From assembly GCA_029934085.1 (NCBI GenBank), contig JAOZMY010000002.1, forward strand, positions 1 to 32,703: 32,703 nt of DNA, read 5' to 3'. Below the pieces are notes generated by a model. It did no database searches, had not been told where the DNA came from, and was given only the letters and a program-made list of their open reading frames with translations. Origin of the DNA: a bacterium. Lineage in GTDB: Bacteria > Desulfobacterota > S145-22. A program made the position numbers and the translations under genes. How positions within the stretch are numbered: the stretch's first letter is position 1; every line of letters begins with the position of its first letter. This document shows, in pieces, positions 24,786 through 32,383 of the stretch.

Positions 24786-25436
24786 TTAAATCGAAACCCG
24801 AATCAACCTACTGTCCTCCATCCTGAAGATCTTGTCCGTGGTCTTCTCCAGGACCTCTCGGTGATGGCTGACAACAATATAGGTCTCCACCTTATCTCGG
24901 AGGATTTGTTCAATCTTCTCAGTGGCGTTCTCGTCGAGCCCCGCCGTGGGTTCATCCAGCAGGAGAACTTCGGGGCTCATGGCAAACAAGGTAGCAAGGG
25001 AAACCAGTTTCTTCTCCCCTCCCGAGAGGTTATAGGTCACACGCTCCTCGAAACCCGCCAGTCCCACCTCCTCAAGGGTCCGCTTCACGATGCGATGGAC
25101 CTCGTCTTTGGGAATCCTCAGGTTCAAGGGACCGAAGGCCACATCTTCCGCCACCGTGGGGCAGAAGAGCTGATCCTCGGGATCCTGAAAGAGGAGTCCT
25201 ACCCGCTTCCGAACCTCACGGAAATCCTTCTCCGTCTTCCTGGGAGTTCCGAAAACAACGACTTCCCCCGCATCCGGCTTGATCAATCCCACAATCAAGT
25301 GGAGAAGGGTTGTCTTCCCACTCCCGTTGGGGCCCACAATACCCACACGATCACCCTTGTGAAGGTGGAAATTCATGTCTTCAAAGACTTTCAGACCGTT
25401 CGGGTATGAGAAGCTCACATCTCTAAGCTCAATCAC
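24786..25436 (-). CDS. nikO: Energy-coupling (ECF/CbiO-type) ATPase of the nickel importer
   Basis: This is an ABC ATPase of about 216 aa. The Walker A motif is GPNGSGKTTLL, the Q-loop lies in LLFQDPEDQLF (typical of CbiO/EcfA), the signature is LSGGE, the Walker B motif is VLLLDEPTAGLD and the H-loop is VSHH. The proposed start is GTG at 25436, which overlaps the nikQ stop in a GTGA arrangement and gives the classical CbiO N-terminus (M)IELRDVSFSYPNG. An ATG at 25451 is possible, and the frame remains open further upstream inside nikQ. It powers the NikMQ membrane complex. Cobalt rather than nickel is the main alternative substrate. Confidence 0.93.
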   Translation of the reverse strand: MIELRDVSFSYPNGLKVFEDMNFHLHKGDRVGIVGPNGSGKTTLLHLIVGLIKPDAGEVVVFGTPRKTEKDFREVRKRVGLLFQDPEDQLFCPTVAEDVAFGPLNLRIPKDEVHRIVKRTLEEVGLAGFEERVTYNLSGGEKKLVSLATLFAMSPEVLLLDEPTAGLDENATEKIEQILRDKVETYIVVSHHREVLEKTTDKIFRMEDSRLIRVSI

Positions 25437-26191
25437 CGCACAGATCCCCATTGCATGAATGCAAGAAACAAAATAAACAGTCCCATGAAAACCAGGGCGA
25501 ACAGGTCCCGCTTCCGAAAGGCAAAGTGCTGAAACACCCAGAAGGTGCCGTCGAAACCTCGGCATACCATGGCCTGATAGATCCGTTTCGACCGCTCCGA
25601 GCTCTTGAGAAAGAGGGTTCCGATAAGATAGGCATAGGATTTGTAGGTCCTGAGGCTGGTATCTGGTTCGAATCCACGAGCCTTCATGGCGTTGATGATC
25701 TTATGATACTCCATGTGAATGACGTGGATGTATCGAAAACTGAAGAAAAAGAGGTGCACGAGCTTATCCGGCACCTTCAAGTGATGCAGCCCGTGAACGA
25801 GGCCGAAGACCGTGGAGGTAGACAGCAAGGCCATGGAGGCCAGAACGATAGCATTCGACTTAACAGTAATCTGGACGCAGGCAGCAATCCCCTGCCGGGT
25901 TATCTGAAGTCCCCAGAAGGAAAAAAGCGCCGGCCCCGGGAAGGTAAAGGGAAGAAAGATCCAAAGAAAAGCCACGAAGGTGTTCACGACGAGGAGCCGG
26001 GTCATAACTTGACGCAGATTTAGACGCGCCAGGAAAACCAGAAAGATGGCAAACGCCATCCCCATCCCAAGCACCACAGGTCTATCCGCCACGGCGAGCA
26101 CAACGCTGAAACCCAGGGTCACAAGTATCTTGACCCTGGGATCCATCATATGAAAAATACTCCTTCCACGGGCAAAGGGTTCGGCAATCAT
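25433..26191 (-). CDS. nikQ: Energy-coupling transmembrane protein (CbiQ/NikQ, EcfT family)
   Basis: This is a 252-aa inner-membrane protein with about five hydrophobic segments. It has the two short coupling motifs of EcfT proteins near MKARGFEPD (about 168-176) and MVCRGFDGT (about 208-216), which contact the ATPase. The start at 26191 overlaps the nikL stop in an ATGA arrangement. It connects the substrate-binding component NikM to the ATPase NikO. Confidence 0.92.
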   Translation of the reverse strand: MIAEPFARGRSIFHMMDPRVKILVTLGFSVVLAVADRPVVLGMGMAFAIFLVFLARLNLRQVMTRLLVVNTFVAFLWIFLPFTFPGPALFSFWGLQITRQGIAACVQITVKSNAIVLASMALLSTSTVFGLVHGLHHLKVPDKLVHLFFFSFRYIHVIHMEYHKIINAMKARGFEPDTSLRTYKSYAYLIGTLFLKSSERSKRIYQAMVCRGFDGTFWVFQHFAFRKRDLFALVFMGLFILFLAFMQWGSVR

Positions 26192-26781
26192 CTCTTTCGG
26201 ACCTTCATCATCATCCAGATCCCCATCAGTCCCAAGATCCAGCCGATCCCTCCGACGATATCCGAGAAGGAAACCTTCTCCGCCTCCTGCTTAGCCAGGG
26301 CCCGCATAACCGGCTGAATTGCCTTGGCCACCTCGTCGCGAACGATGGACCGTATCTCCTGTTCGGAAATCCCGGCCGCCTTTTCCGGAAAAGCGGCAGG
26401 TTTCGGCTGCACCATTTTCTCTGCTACACCCGCGGATTGGGAATCAGAAACAGTGCCCGCGCCTGCCTTTTTCAATTTGAAAATGGTCTCGGCTCGGTGT
26501 CCCATGCTGGCAATGAGAACGATTTTCAGCTTTCCTTCCGCCTTTGGCATATCAAATGCGAGGGTTCCTTTTTCATTCGTCCGGCCTGAATAAAGTTTTT
26601 TACCACTCGCGTCATATACCTCGACGGCTGCCTGTTTCGTCGGCGTGCCGTCGCTGAAAAACCCCTCAATATGAATCTTGTTCCCCTCTTGATAGGCAAA
26701 CACGGATATCCGATGGGCCGAGGCAACGATGGGGAAAAGCAAGGTCACAACAATCAGCAACAACCACACCCTCTTCATCAT
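26188..26781 (-). CDS. nikL: Nickel transport accessory protein NikL-like
   Basis: This 197-aa protein has a signal peptide ending at A22, so the mature chain starts HRISVFAY with an N-terminal histidine available for metal. A beta-rich carboxypeptidase-regulatory-like domain follows (about 25-105, ending in a GHRAE block). A low-complexity linker and one C-terminal membrane anchor (about 172-192) precede a basic tail. This matches NikL-type small subunits found with NikM in nickel ECF transporters, where NikL stands in for CbiN. It overlaps nikQ and nikM by 4 nt each. Confidence 0.82.
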   Translation of the reverse strand: MMKRVWLLLIVVTLLFPIVASAHRISVFAYQEGNKIHIEGFFSDGTPTKQAAVEVYDASGKKLYSGRTNEKGTLAFDMPKAEGKLKIVLIASMGHRAETIFKLKKAGAGTVSDSQSAGVAEKMVQPKPAAFPEKAAGISEQEIRSIVRDEVAKAIQPVMRALAKQEAEKVSFSDIVGGIGWILGLMGIWMMMKVRKR

Positions 26782-27383
26782 CTCTTTACCTCCAACAGTT
26801 CAGGTTTGACCTTACGGAGAAAGGCCACGCAAAATAGGGCAAGCAAACCCTCGATGACCATGACGGGGACATGGGCATAGACAACCATCTTTCCCACCTC
26901 TAAAAAAGACTGACCTGTCCAGAAGAGAGCGAAGGCCACAAGAATCGCGGCACCCAAAACCCCGAAGGACCCACAGAGAAAAGCCCCCACCAGGGCGGTT
27001 TTTTCGCTTTCGGATCGAACAGCGGGACCGAAGAGATAATAGCCTATCACCGCCGGTAGGGCCATGGTTACGGTATTGACACCAAGCGTGGTCAGCCCCC
27101 CGAACTGGAAGAGAATCGCCTGGAAAACCAGGCCCACGAGGATGGCGGGAAAAGCCGCCCATCCGAGTAACAATCCCACCAAACCATTGAGAATCAGGTG
27201 AACACTCGTGGGGCCCAAAGGGACATGAATAAGAGAACCAACGAAAAAGGCGGCGGACAGGACCCCAACCTCGGGGATCTTCTCATTCTCGGTCTTCTTG
27301 AGCCCGATTGCCACCCCGCCAGCGGCTGCGACGGCCCCTGAAATCAGAACCGGCGCGGATAGTATTCCCTCGGAGATATGCAT
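26778..27383 (-). CDS. nikM: Nickel/cobalt ECF substrate-binding membrane protein NikM (CbiM family)
   Basis: This 201-aa protein has about six or seven membrane segments. The N-terminus MHISEG carries the conserved His2 that, with the terminal amine, forms the metal site in CbiM/NikM. Further hallmarks are SLIHVPLGPTSVHLILNGLVG (histidines in the metal region) and FQFGGLTTLGVNT. It abuts nikK exactly, with no intergenic base. Association with NikK and NikL rather than CbiN and cobalamin genes favours nickel over cobalt. Confidence 0.93.
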   Translation of the reverse strand: MHISEGILSAPVLISGAVAAAGGVAIGLKKTENEKIPEVGVLSAAFFVGSLIHVPLGPTSVHLILNGLVGLLLGWAAFPAILVGLVFQAILFQFGGLTTLGVNTVTMALPAVIGYYLFGPAVRSESEKTALVGAFLCGSFGVLGAAILVAFALFWTGQSFLEVGKMVVYAHVPVMVIEGLLALFCVAFLRKVKPELLEVKR

Positions 27384-28178
27384 TTACTTTTTCCTCTCCA
27401 TATCACGGGTTCGCACCCACAACACCGCGCCGAGCTCGACGGGATACGATTTTCCCTTGTGTTTGATCTTGTCCTTACCCTCGTTCAGGGCCGCGAATCC
27501 CCACCATCCGGCAGCGGGCATGGCAAAGGTGAAAACCCCGTTCTGGTCCGTCTTAACCACTTGATTGATGAACGGGTCCGCCGGGGCCTTATACTTTTCT
27601 CCCACGTTATTGTATTCAACTTCTACACGACAGAATGGGGCGGGTTTTCCATACAAGAGGACTAAACCACGAAAGACGTTTCCCGTGTAGAGCCCATAGG
27701 GACGGCTCAGTGGAATGATCTCCGTGTCAAGTCCAACCTTTGCGTCCCACCCTTCCTCCATGCCGTAACCATTGACGATGACTTTGGTATAATGGATGAT
27801 AAACTTTCCCTCCGCCGGTTCGAAGTAGGGCTGGGGCTGATCGAAGAAGACGTAGTCCCCCGGTCGTTTCAAACGGTAGACCGCCTTCCACGCCTGGTGC
27901 CCCTGGATCTTGATCGGCTTCAGCAGTGGGAGGAGATTCTCGATCTTGCCACCACGAATCTTGGCCCCAAAATGAACCGGTTTGGCCATGTCCATCCAGT
28001 TTCGCTCGAAAGGGTGGGCAAACATTATAGTCAGAGAAATCTCTCCACCCTGGGTTTGCGTCACGATTTCTGTGGAAGGAATGATCATGCCGAAATGGGC
28101 GTGGGCCTTGAGGGGAACCCCAAGAAAAAATACCGAAATGAGAAAACCAAGCGCGAAAGATTTCAATATCTTCATCAC
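27384..28178 (-). CDS. nikK: Nickel transport exported protein NikK-like (DUF4198)
   Basis: This 264-aa protein has a signal peptide ending AHA at residue 27, so the mature chain begins HFGMIIPS with a histidine N-terminus, as in NikK proteins. DUF4198 features follow: TIMFAHPFER, RPGDYVFFDQPQPYFEPAEG, and a C-terminal Ig-like domain with TDQNGVFTFAMPAAGWWGF. It is the first gene of the nikK-M-L-Q-O-exbB-exbD-tonB unit. It probably captures or delivers nickel in the periplasm. GGGAGG precedes the start, and a double ATG leaves one codon of uncertainty. Confidence 0.85.
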   Translation of the reverse strand: MMKILKSFALGFLISVFFLGVPLKAHAHFGMIIPSTEIVTQTQGGEISLTIMFAHPFERNWMDMAKPVHFGAKIRGGKIENLLPLLKPIKIQGHQAWKAVYRLKRPGDYVFFDQPQPYFEPAEGKFIIHYTKVIVNGYGMEEGWDAKVGLDTEIIPLSRPYGLYTGNVFRGLVLLYGKPAPFCRVEVEYNNVGEKYKAPADPFINQVVKTDQNGVFTFAMPAAGWWGFAALNEGKDKIKHKGKSYPVELGAVLWVRTRDMERKK

Positions 28179-28202
28179 GAACCTCCCTGAAATAAAAGTC
28201 TA

Positions 28203-28226
28203 CCCGCACACACCTGTGCTTACGGG
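28203..28226 (-). promoter_or_regulatory. Hairpin in the nikK leader
   Basis: On the minus strand, CCCG and CGGG close a stem that continues after a small bulge with GCACA pairing to TGTGC. It ends just upstream of the GGGAGG ribosome binding site of nikK. A second small hairpin (AGATC, 5-nt loop, GATCT) lies upstream. No recognisable cobalamin or NiCo riboswitch consensus and no NikR palindrome was found. It may affect translation, but this is speculative. Confidence 0.35.
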
Positions 28227-28260
28227 CCAGCTTGTTATCGAGATCTTCGTGATCTGATTA

Positions 28261-28289
28261 TTTATAAAGGCTATTTTTATCGATGCAAA
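28261..28289 (-). promoter_or_regulatory. Candidate promoter of the nickel/TonB operon
   Basis: On the minus strand, TTTGCA (28284-28289), a 17-nt spacer and TATAAA (28261-28266) predict a leader of about 75 nt. A perfect TTGACA farther upstream (28356-28361) lacks a matching -10. Confidence is limited. Confidence 0.35.
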
Positions 28290-28381
28290 TACGTGGGGTC
28301 TTCAGACTCCATCACGGCTTCTTGCGGTCCTTCATTTCGCACATGGGGACAGATTTGTCAAGCGTTAGGCAGTTCTCTACT

Positions 28382-28807
28382 CTATTGCGCGGTGTTTGTC
28401 GACCAGATAGGTTTCTTACCATCTTTGGTGTAGATAACGACATTCCCATCATCCTGAACAACGAGAAAGGCTCCAGGATGGCCGCCCGTTCCGGTGGACC
28501 AGCTCGCGTGACGATGCAGATACAGAACAAGGTTTCCATCGTGCTGCATGATGAGTTTGGTCACATTGTATTTTGACGTGCCCGATGACCACAGAACCTT
28601 CTTCTTTCCATTCTTCTCCACCTTGCGGAGCACAATATTCCCGTCCGTCTGTAACATGAAAATGTATTTCCCATTGTGTGAAACAAGAATATTTCCGGGT
28701 GTCATGTATTCACCAGGGTTCAACCTGTCCCCCTTCGCGAGCGCCGAAGCCGTAAAACTGACGACAAACACCAGAACCCAAAAACCTAAAAGACAATACC
28801 TTTTCAC
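28382..28807 (-). CDS. Secreted bulb-type (GNA-like) lectin-domain protein 1
   Basis: This 141-aa protein has a signal peptide (about 1-24, ending SALA) and a single B-lectin (monocot mannose-binding lectin-like) domain. The three sugar-site repeats QxDxNxVxY are at 53 (QTDGNIVLR, last residue changed), 88 (QHDGNLVLY) and 118 (QDDGNVVIY). The last two are canonical, so at least two mannose-type sites may work. It is a tandem paralogue of the gene at 28884, with the same ending WSTNTAQ. Roles of such proteins include surface carbohydrate binding and lectin-like bacteriocins. The known LlpA bacteriocins have two domains, so that role is not assumed here. Confidence 0.85.
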   Translation of the reverse strand: MKRYCLLGFWVLVFVVSFTASALAKGDRLNPGEYMTPGNILVSHNGKYIFMLQTDGNIVLRKVEKNGKKKVLWSSGTSKYNVTKLIMQHDGNLVLYLHRHASWSTGTGGHPGAFLVVQDDGNVVIYTKDGKKPIWSTNTAQ

Positions 28808-28827
28808 AACTTTCCTCCCTAACTACC

Positions 28828-28851
28828 CCTATCAATCAATTGATTGATAGG
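28828..28851. repeat. 24-bp perfect palindrome between the two lectin genes
   Basis: The half-site is CCTATCAATCAA followed directly by its exact complement, with no spacer. It lies about 20 nt upstream of the second lectin start and about 30 nt after the stop of the first (minus-strand order). It contains a repeated ATCA/TGAT word. It could be an operator for a dimeric regulator, or in RNA a hairpin covering the leader of the downstream lectin. Confidence 0.7.
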
Positions 28852-28883
28852 AAAATTGGATTAGGAAACGAAAGCCACCCAGC

Positions 28884-29306
28884 TCACTGGGCAGTATTCG
28901 TTGACCACAGGGGCTTGTTATTTTTTGAATAGACGACAGCATTACCATCATTCTGAAGGACAAAATAAGCCCCTGAGTGCCCATTCGTTTCCGTTGACCA
29001 TTTGGCCTTATTATCGTGATAAAGCACAAGATTCCCATCTTGCTGCATGAGGAGCTTGGAAACCTTGCCGGAGGTCCCGGAAGTCCATAGGATATGCTTT
29101 TTCTTGCTTTTCAGGCTTTCCGCTTTGCGCAAAACAATGTTCCCGTCTTTTTGTAAAGACAGTGTATAGATCCGATTCTGGGAAAGTAGGTGCTGACCTG
29201 GCATCAAGGCGTTACCAGGGTTGAGTCTATCCCCGGCGGTAGCGGTCATGGTTGTCACGACAAGAAACGAAACTGCCAAAAAAATGAATAAAATTCCCTT
29301 TTTCAT
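28884..29306 (-). CDS. Secreted bulb-type (GNA-like) lectin-domain protein 2
   Basis: This 140-aa protein has a signal peptide (about 1-24, ending TATA before GDRLNPG) and one B-lectin domain. Its three motifs are QKDGNIVLR, QQDGNLVLY and QNDGNAVVY. As in the paralogue downstream, the first lacks the final tyrosine and the other two are intact. The mature N-terminus GDRLNPG is shared by both proteins, as is the WSTNTAQ end, which points to a recent tandem duplication. AAAGGAG precedes the start. It is divergent from the RND efflux operon. The ligand is presumably mannose-type glycan by family knowledge. Confidence 0.86.
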   Translation of the reverse strand: MKKGILFIFLAVSFLVVTTMTATAGDRLNPGNALMPGQHLLSQNRIYTLSLQKDGNIVLRKAESLKSKKKHILWTSGTSGKVSKLLMQQDGNLVLYHDNKAKWSTETNGHSGAYFVLQNDGNAVVYSKNNKPLWSTNTAQ

Positions 29307-29333
29307 ATTTTCTCCTTTTCTCTATTTGTTTTT

Positions 29334-29363
29334 ATTACTAACAATATTAAGCTCGGCCGTCAA
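29334..29363 (-). promoter_or_regulatory. Candidate promoter of the lectin gene pair
   Basis: On the minus strand, TTGACG (29358-29363), an 18-nt spacer and AGTAAT (29334-29339, 4 of 6 matches) lie about 30 nt upstream of the lectin start. A GGGGC/GCCCC inverted repeat sits just upstream of the -35. Confidence 0.4.
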
Positions 29364-29498
29364 GGGGCACCAGGGCCCCAAAAGAAAAATAGGAACATAT
29401 CGCATCGTTCCCGGTAAATGTTGTCTTGTCAAAGATCTCGTGTACCAAAGATAAAGAGGCACACCGTTTCAAGGAAGCGCGATTTTAACAAGCCTCGG

Positions 29499-29517
29499 AA
29501 GGGGTAAAAAAGGGGTA
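29499..29517 (+). repeat. Helically phased direct repeat upstream of the efflux operon promoter
   Basis: AAGGGGTA occurs at 29499-29506 and again at 29510-29517, 11 bp apart, about one DNA turn. The pair lies about 17-35 bp upstream of the candidate -35 of the efflux operon, a normal place for an activator site. No regulator gene is adjacent. Confidence 0.4.
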
Positions 29518-29533
29518 TACGAGATTTGGCATA

Positions 29534-29562
29534 TTGACTTTCAATATATTTTCCTGTAAATG
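29534..29562 (+). promoter_or_regulatory. Candidate promoter of the RND efflux operon
   Basis: TTGACT (29534-29539), a 17-nt spacer and TAAATG (29557-29562) form a good sigma70 promoter. The -10 overlaps the upstream-most ATG at 29560, so transcription would begin after that ATG. This supports the TTG at 29599 as the true start of the first gene. Confidence 0.5.
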
Positions 29563-29598
29563 GTAAAAATAATTATCGATAGTGAAAGGTGGGAATTT

Positions 29599-31095
29599 TT
29601 GAGACATCAATTATTGAGAAAACCTCTAAGATTGTTTTCAGCTTTTATACTACTTTCATTTTTGGTAACAGGGCTCCAAGGATGCTTTAAGGTTGGGCCA
29701 AATTACAAAAAGCCCGAAACGAGTGTGCCCACCACCTGGCAGAAAGACATCCTGGAAATGGACCCCGCCCTGTCTCCGGAACCGGCCAAGATAAAAAAAT
29801 GGTGGGAAGTCTTTAACGATCCTATCCTAAATCAACTCATTACCGAATCCCAAACAACTAACTACGATATCCGCATCGCCGTTGCCCGCGTGGAGGAAGC
29901 GTGGGCCCAGATTGGTGTCGTCTCCGGACAGCGGATGCCTCAAATCGACGTGAAGGGCTCCTTCGACCGACAGCGGTCGAGTGAAAACGATATCTTCCCT
30001 GGAGGCGACCTTTACAATCAGTATATGTCGCAGATCGGCGCCACTTGGGAAATCGATCTTTTCGGAAGGATTAAACGTCAAGTTGCTTCAGCCAAAGCGG
30101 CCTTCGAGGCAACTCAGGAGATGAAGACCGATGTTATGCTCACTGTGTATGCGCAGGTAGCTCAGGCCTATATCTCCCTTAGAACCGCCCAATCTCGACT
30201 GGCCACTTCTCTCTACAATATTAAATCCCAACGAGAGATTGTTGATCTGACACAGACCCGCTTCAAATACGGGCTCGCGTCTGACCTGGATGTTGCCCAG
30301 TCGGAACAGGTTCTGGCCATCTCAGAATCGACGCTTCCCCCTATTAGAACCCAGATTGAAAATTCGATTCACACCCTTTCGGTCCTCCTTGGAAAGTCTC
30401 CGTCAGCGCTGAAAGAGCTCCTAAGAGAACCCAAACCGGTTCCCATGCTCCCGGACAAGATAACCGTCGGCATCCCCATGGATCTCATCCGTCGACGTCC
30501 AGACATCAGGGCCGCTGAACGGTTACTCGCCGCGCAGACGGAACGGATCGGCATTGCCACATCACACCTCTATCCCAGACTCTCTATCGCGGGGTTTTTT
30601 GGCTTCCTCTCGACTGACGCGACGGACGCCTTTCATTGGAGCAGCCGTACCTTTTCCATCGGAGGCGGCTTGAACTGGAATATCTTCAACGGAGGCAGCG
30701 TCCGAAGTCTCATCAAGGTTGAGGACGCAAGGACAAAACAAGCCCTCCTAACCTACGAAAAAACCGTCCTGAACGCCTTGAGAGAAGTCGAAGACGCTTT
30801 GGTCAAATTCGCGGATGGGGAACGGCGTGTCCTTGACCTGCGTCATTCCGTCGATGTGGCCAAACGGACACTCGACCTTTCCCTGACTCTTTACAAGGAA
30901 GGGTTGAAAGATTTCCAGAGCACTTTGGACGCTGAGCGTGTCCTCTTTGACGCGGAAAATAGCCTCGCGGAAGCGGAAGGTATAACGGCAATGAATCTCG
31001 TAAAGCTATACAGGGCGCTTGGCGGCGGGTGGGATCCCGACACCGTCGAGCGATCTGAAACACAAACTTCACCACAAAAGGTTCAAAAGAAATGA
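29599..31095 (+). CDS. RND efflux outer-membrane factor lipoprotein (OprM/NodT family)
   Basis: This protein has about 498 aa from the proposed start. A lipoprotein signal with lipobox LQGC is followed by FKVGPNYKKPETSVPTTW, the standard opening of OprM-type channels. Two OEP (TolC-like) repeats follow, with TYDIRIAVARVEEAWAQ-like helices, RRPDIRAAERLLAAQ (about 310-325) and a C-terminal LYRALGGGW. The frame stays open to an ATG at 29560, but that ATG has no ribosome binding site and overlaps a good -10. TTG 29599 has AAAGGTGG 6 nt upstream and gives a normal-length lipoprotein signal. The adaptor gene overlaps its stop (ATGA). The protein forms the trimeric outer-membrane exit duct. Confidence 0.92.
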   Translation: MRHQLLRKPLRLFSAFILLSFLVTGLQGCFKVGPNYKKPETSVPTTWQKDILEMDPALSPEPAKIKKWWEVFNDPILNQLITESQTTNYDIRIAVARVEEAWAQIGVVSGQRMPQIDVKGSFDRQRSSENDIFPGGDLYNQYMSQIGATWEIDLFGRIKRQVASAKAAFEATQEMKTDVMLTVYAQVAQAYISLRTAQSRLATSLYNIKSQREIVDLTQTRFKYGLASDLDVAQSEQVLAISESTLPPIRTQIENSIHTLSVLLGKSPSALKELLREPKPVPMLPDKITVGIPMDLIRRRPDIRAAERLLAAQTERIGIATSHLYPRLSIAGFFGFLSTDATDAFHWSSRTFSIGGGLNWNIFNGGSVRSLIKVEDARTKQALLTYEKTVLNALREVEDALVKFADGERRVLDLRHSVDVAKRTLDLSLTLYKEGLKDFQSTLDAERVLFDAENSLAEAEGITAMNLVKLYRALGGGWDPDTVERSETQTSPQKVQKK

Positions 31096-32372
31096 AGCAC
31101 ACAGCCATGAAGTTTTTCCAGCATTCTTACAAGAGACTCGGGCTCCTACTTTTGATGGGGGTTTTTCTGATTCAGCCTCTTGCGTGCAAGAAAAAAGAAA
31201 ACAAATACGCACCTCCACCTCCCCCCAAGGTCACCGTGGCCCCCCCGAAGGTCCAGGATGTGACGGTTTATCTCTACATGACGGGGAGAACCGCCGCTAT
31301 CAACAACGTGGATGTCGTGGCACGAGTCAGAGGCTTCCTCGAAAAGATCTATTTCAAAGACGGGGACATCGTAAAGAAAGGGCAGCTCCTCTTTACCATC
31401 GACCCAAGGGAATACCTTACAGCCCTTCACATGGCGGAGGCTGATTTACTCAACGCTAAATCCTCTTTGAACTTCGCGAAAAACGATTTGGATCGCAGGG
31501 AAAAGGCCTACAGGAAGAAGGCCGTCAGCGAGTTAGACTATCTACGATCAAAGGCCGAATACGACAAGGCGAAGGCGGCAGTCGCGGCGGCCGAGGCCAA
31601 GGTTGAAGAGGCAAAACTGAACCTGTCCTACACAAAAATCCATTCCCCCATCTCGGGGAAGGCATCCCGCCACCTCGTGGATGTCGGAAACTTGGTAGGC
31701 GCCAGCGGGCCCACGGTCCTGACCAAGATCGTAAGTCTGAATCCTATCTACGCCTATTTTAATGTGAATGAACGGGACGTCGCCCGCTATCTGAGAAAGG
31801 TCGCAAAGGAATACGAGGGAAAAAGTCGGGAGGGAAGGCTTCGGCCAAAACGAACCGTCAAGGTGGAGTTGGCACTCGCCACAGAAGAAGGTTATCCCCA
31901 CGTAGGAAAGCTTGACTACGTGGACAACCGGGTGGATCCCAATACGGGAACCCTTCAGGCCCGGGCCGTTTTCTCTAATGACGATTTCACGATCGTGCCC
32001 GGGTTTTTCGTCAAAATCCGTATCCCTGACCGGGTAGAGAAAAACGCTCTGCTCGTTCCAGAAAGGGCTATCGGCCTCGACCAAGTCGGACGGTATCTCT
32101 ATGTCGTGGGATCGGACAACAAGGTCGAGCGGAAAGACATCAAGATAGGTCCACAGCTCGGAACCATGCGGGTCGTGGAAAAGGGACTTAAAAAAGACGA
32201 TCGCGTCATTATTGAAGGAATTCTCCACGCACGACCTGGCATCAAGGTTCAGCCCGTTGCCCCAGCCCCAGAGGAAAAACCGGGGAATTCTGAGGCCAAA
32301 CCTGAATCCGGAAAAGACAAAGGACAAAACCCCGATCAATCCAATAAAACAAGCAAAGCTTCCAAAAGCTAA
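31092..32372 (+). CDS. RND efflux periplasmic adaptor (AcrA/MexA family) lipoprotein
   Basis: This 426-aa protein has a lipoprotein signal with lipobox QPLAC at about residue 32 and a Pro-rich linker (PPPPPKVTVAPP). A biotinyl-lipoyl half (VVARVRGFLEKIYFKDGDIV) leads into a coiled-coil hairpin (about 115-185), then the returning lipoyl half (SYTKIHSPISGKASRHLVDV), a beta-barrel and a membrane-proximal domain. A hydrophilic Lys/Pro/Ser-rich tail of about 45 residues is longer than usual. Its start overlaps the outer-membrane factor stop by 4 nt, and the pump gene starts 11 nt after its end. It bridges pump and duct. Confidence 0.94.
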   Translation: MKHTAMKFFQHSYKRLGLLLLMGVFLIQPLACKKKENKYAPPPPPKVTVAPPKVQDVTVYLYMTGRTAAINNVDVVARVRGFLEKIYFKDGDIVKKGQLLFTIDPREYLTALHMAEADLLNAKSSLNFAKNDLDRREKAYRKKAVSELDYLRSKAEYDKAKAAVAAAEAKVEEAKLNLSYTKIHSPISGKASRHLVDVGNLVGASGPTVLTKIVSLNPIYAYFNVNERDVARYLRKVAKEYEGKSREGRLRPKRTVKVELALATEEGYPHVGKLDYVDNRVDPNTGTLQARAVFSNDDFTIVPGFFVKIRIPDRVEKNALLVPERAIGLDQVGRYLYVVGSDNKVERKDIKIGPQLGTMRVVEKGLKKDDRVIIEGILHARPGIKVQPVAPAPEEKPGNSEAKPESGKDKGQNPDQSNKTSKASKS

Positions 32373-32383
32373 GGGACCACCTG

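Noticed and set aside
28179-28360. Metal or cobalamin riboswitch ahead of nikK
   Set aside because: Small hairpins exist, but no cobalamin-box or NiCo riboswitch consensus and no NikR palindrome was recognised.
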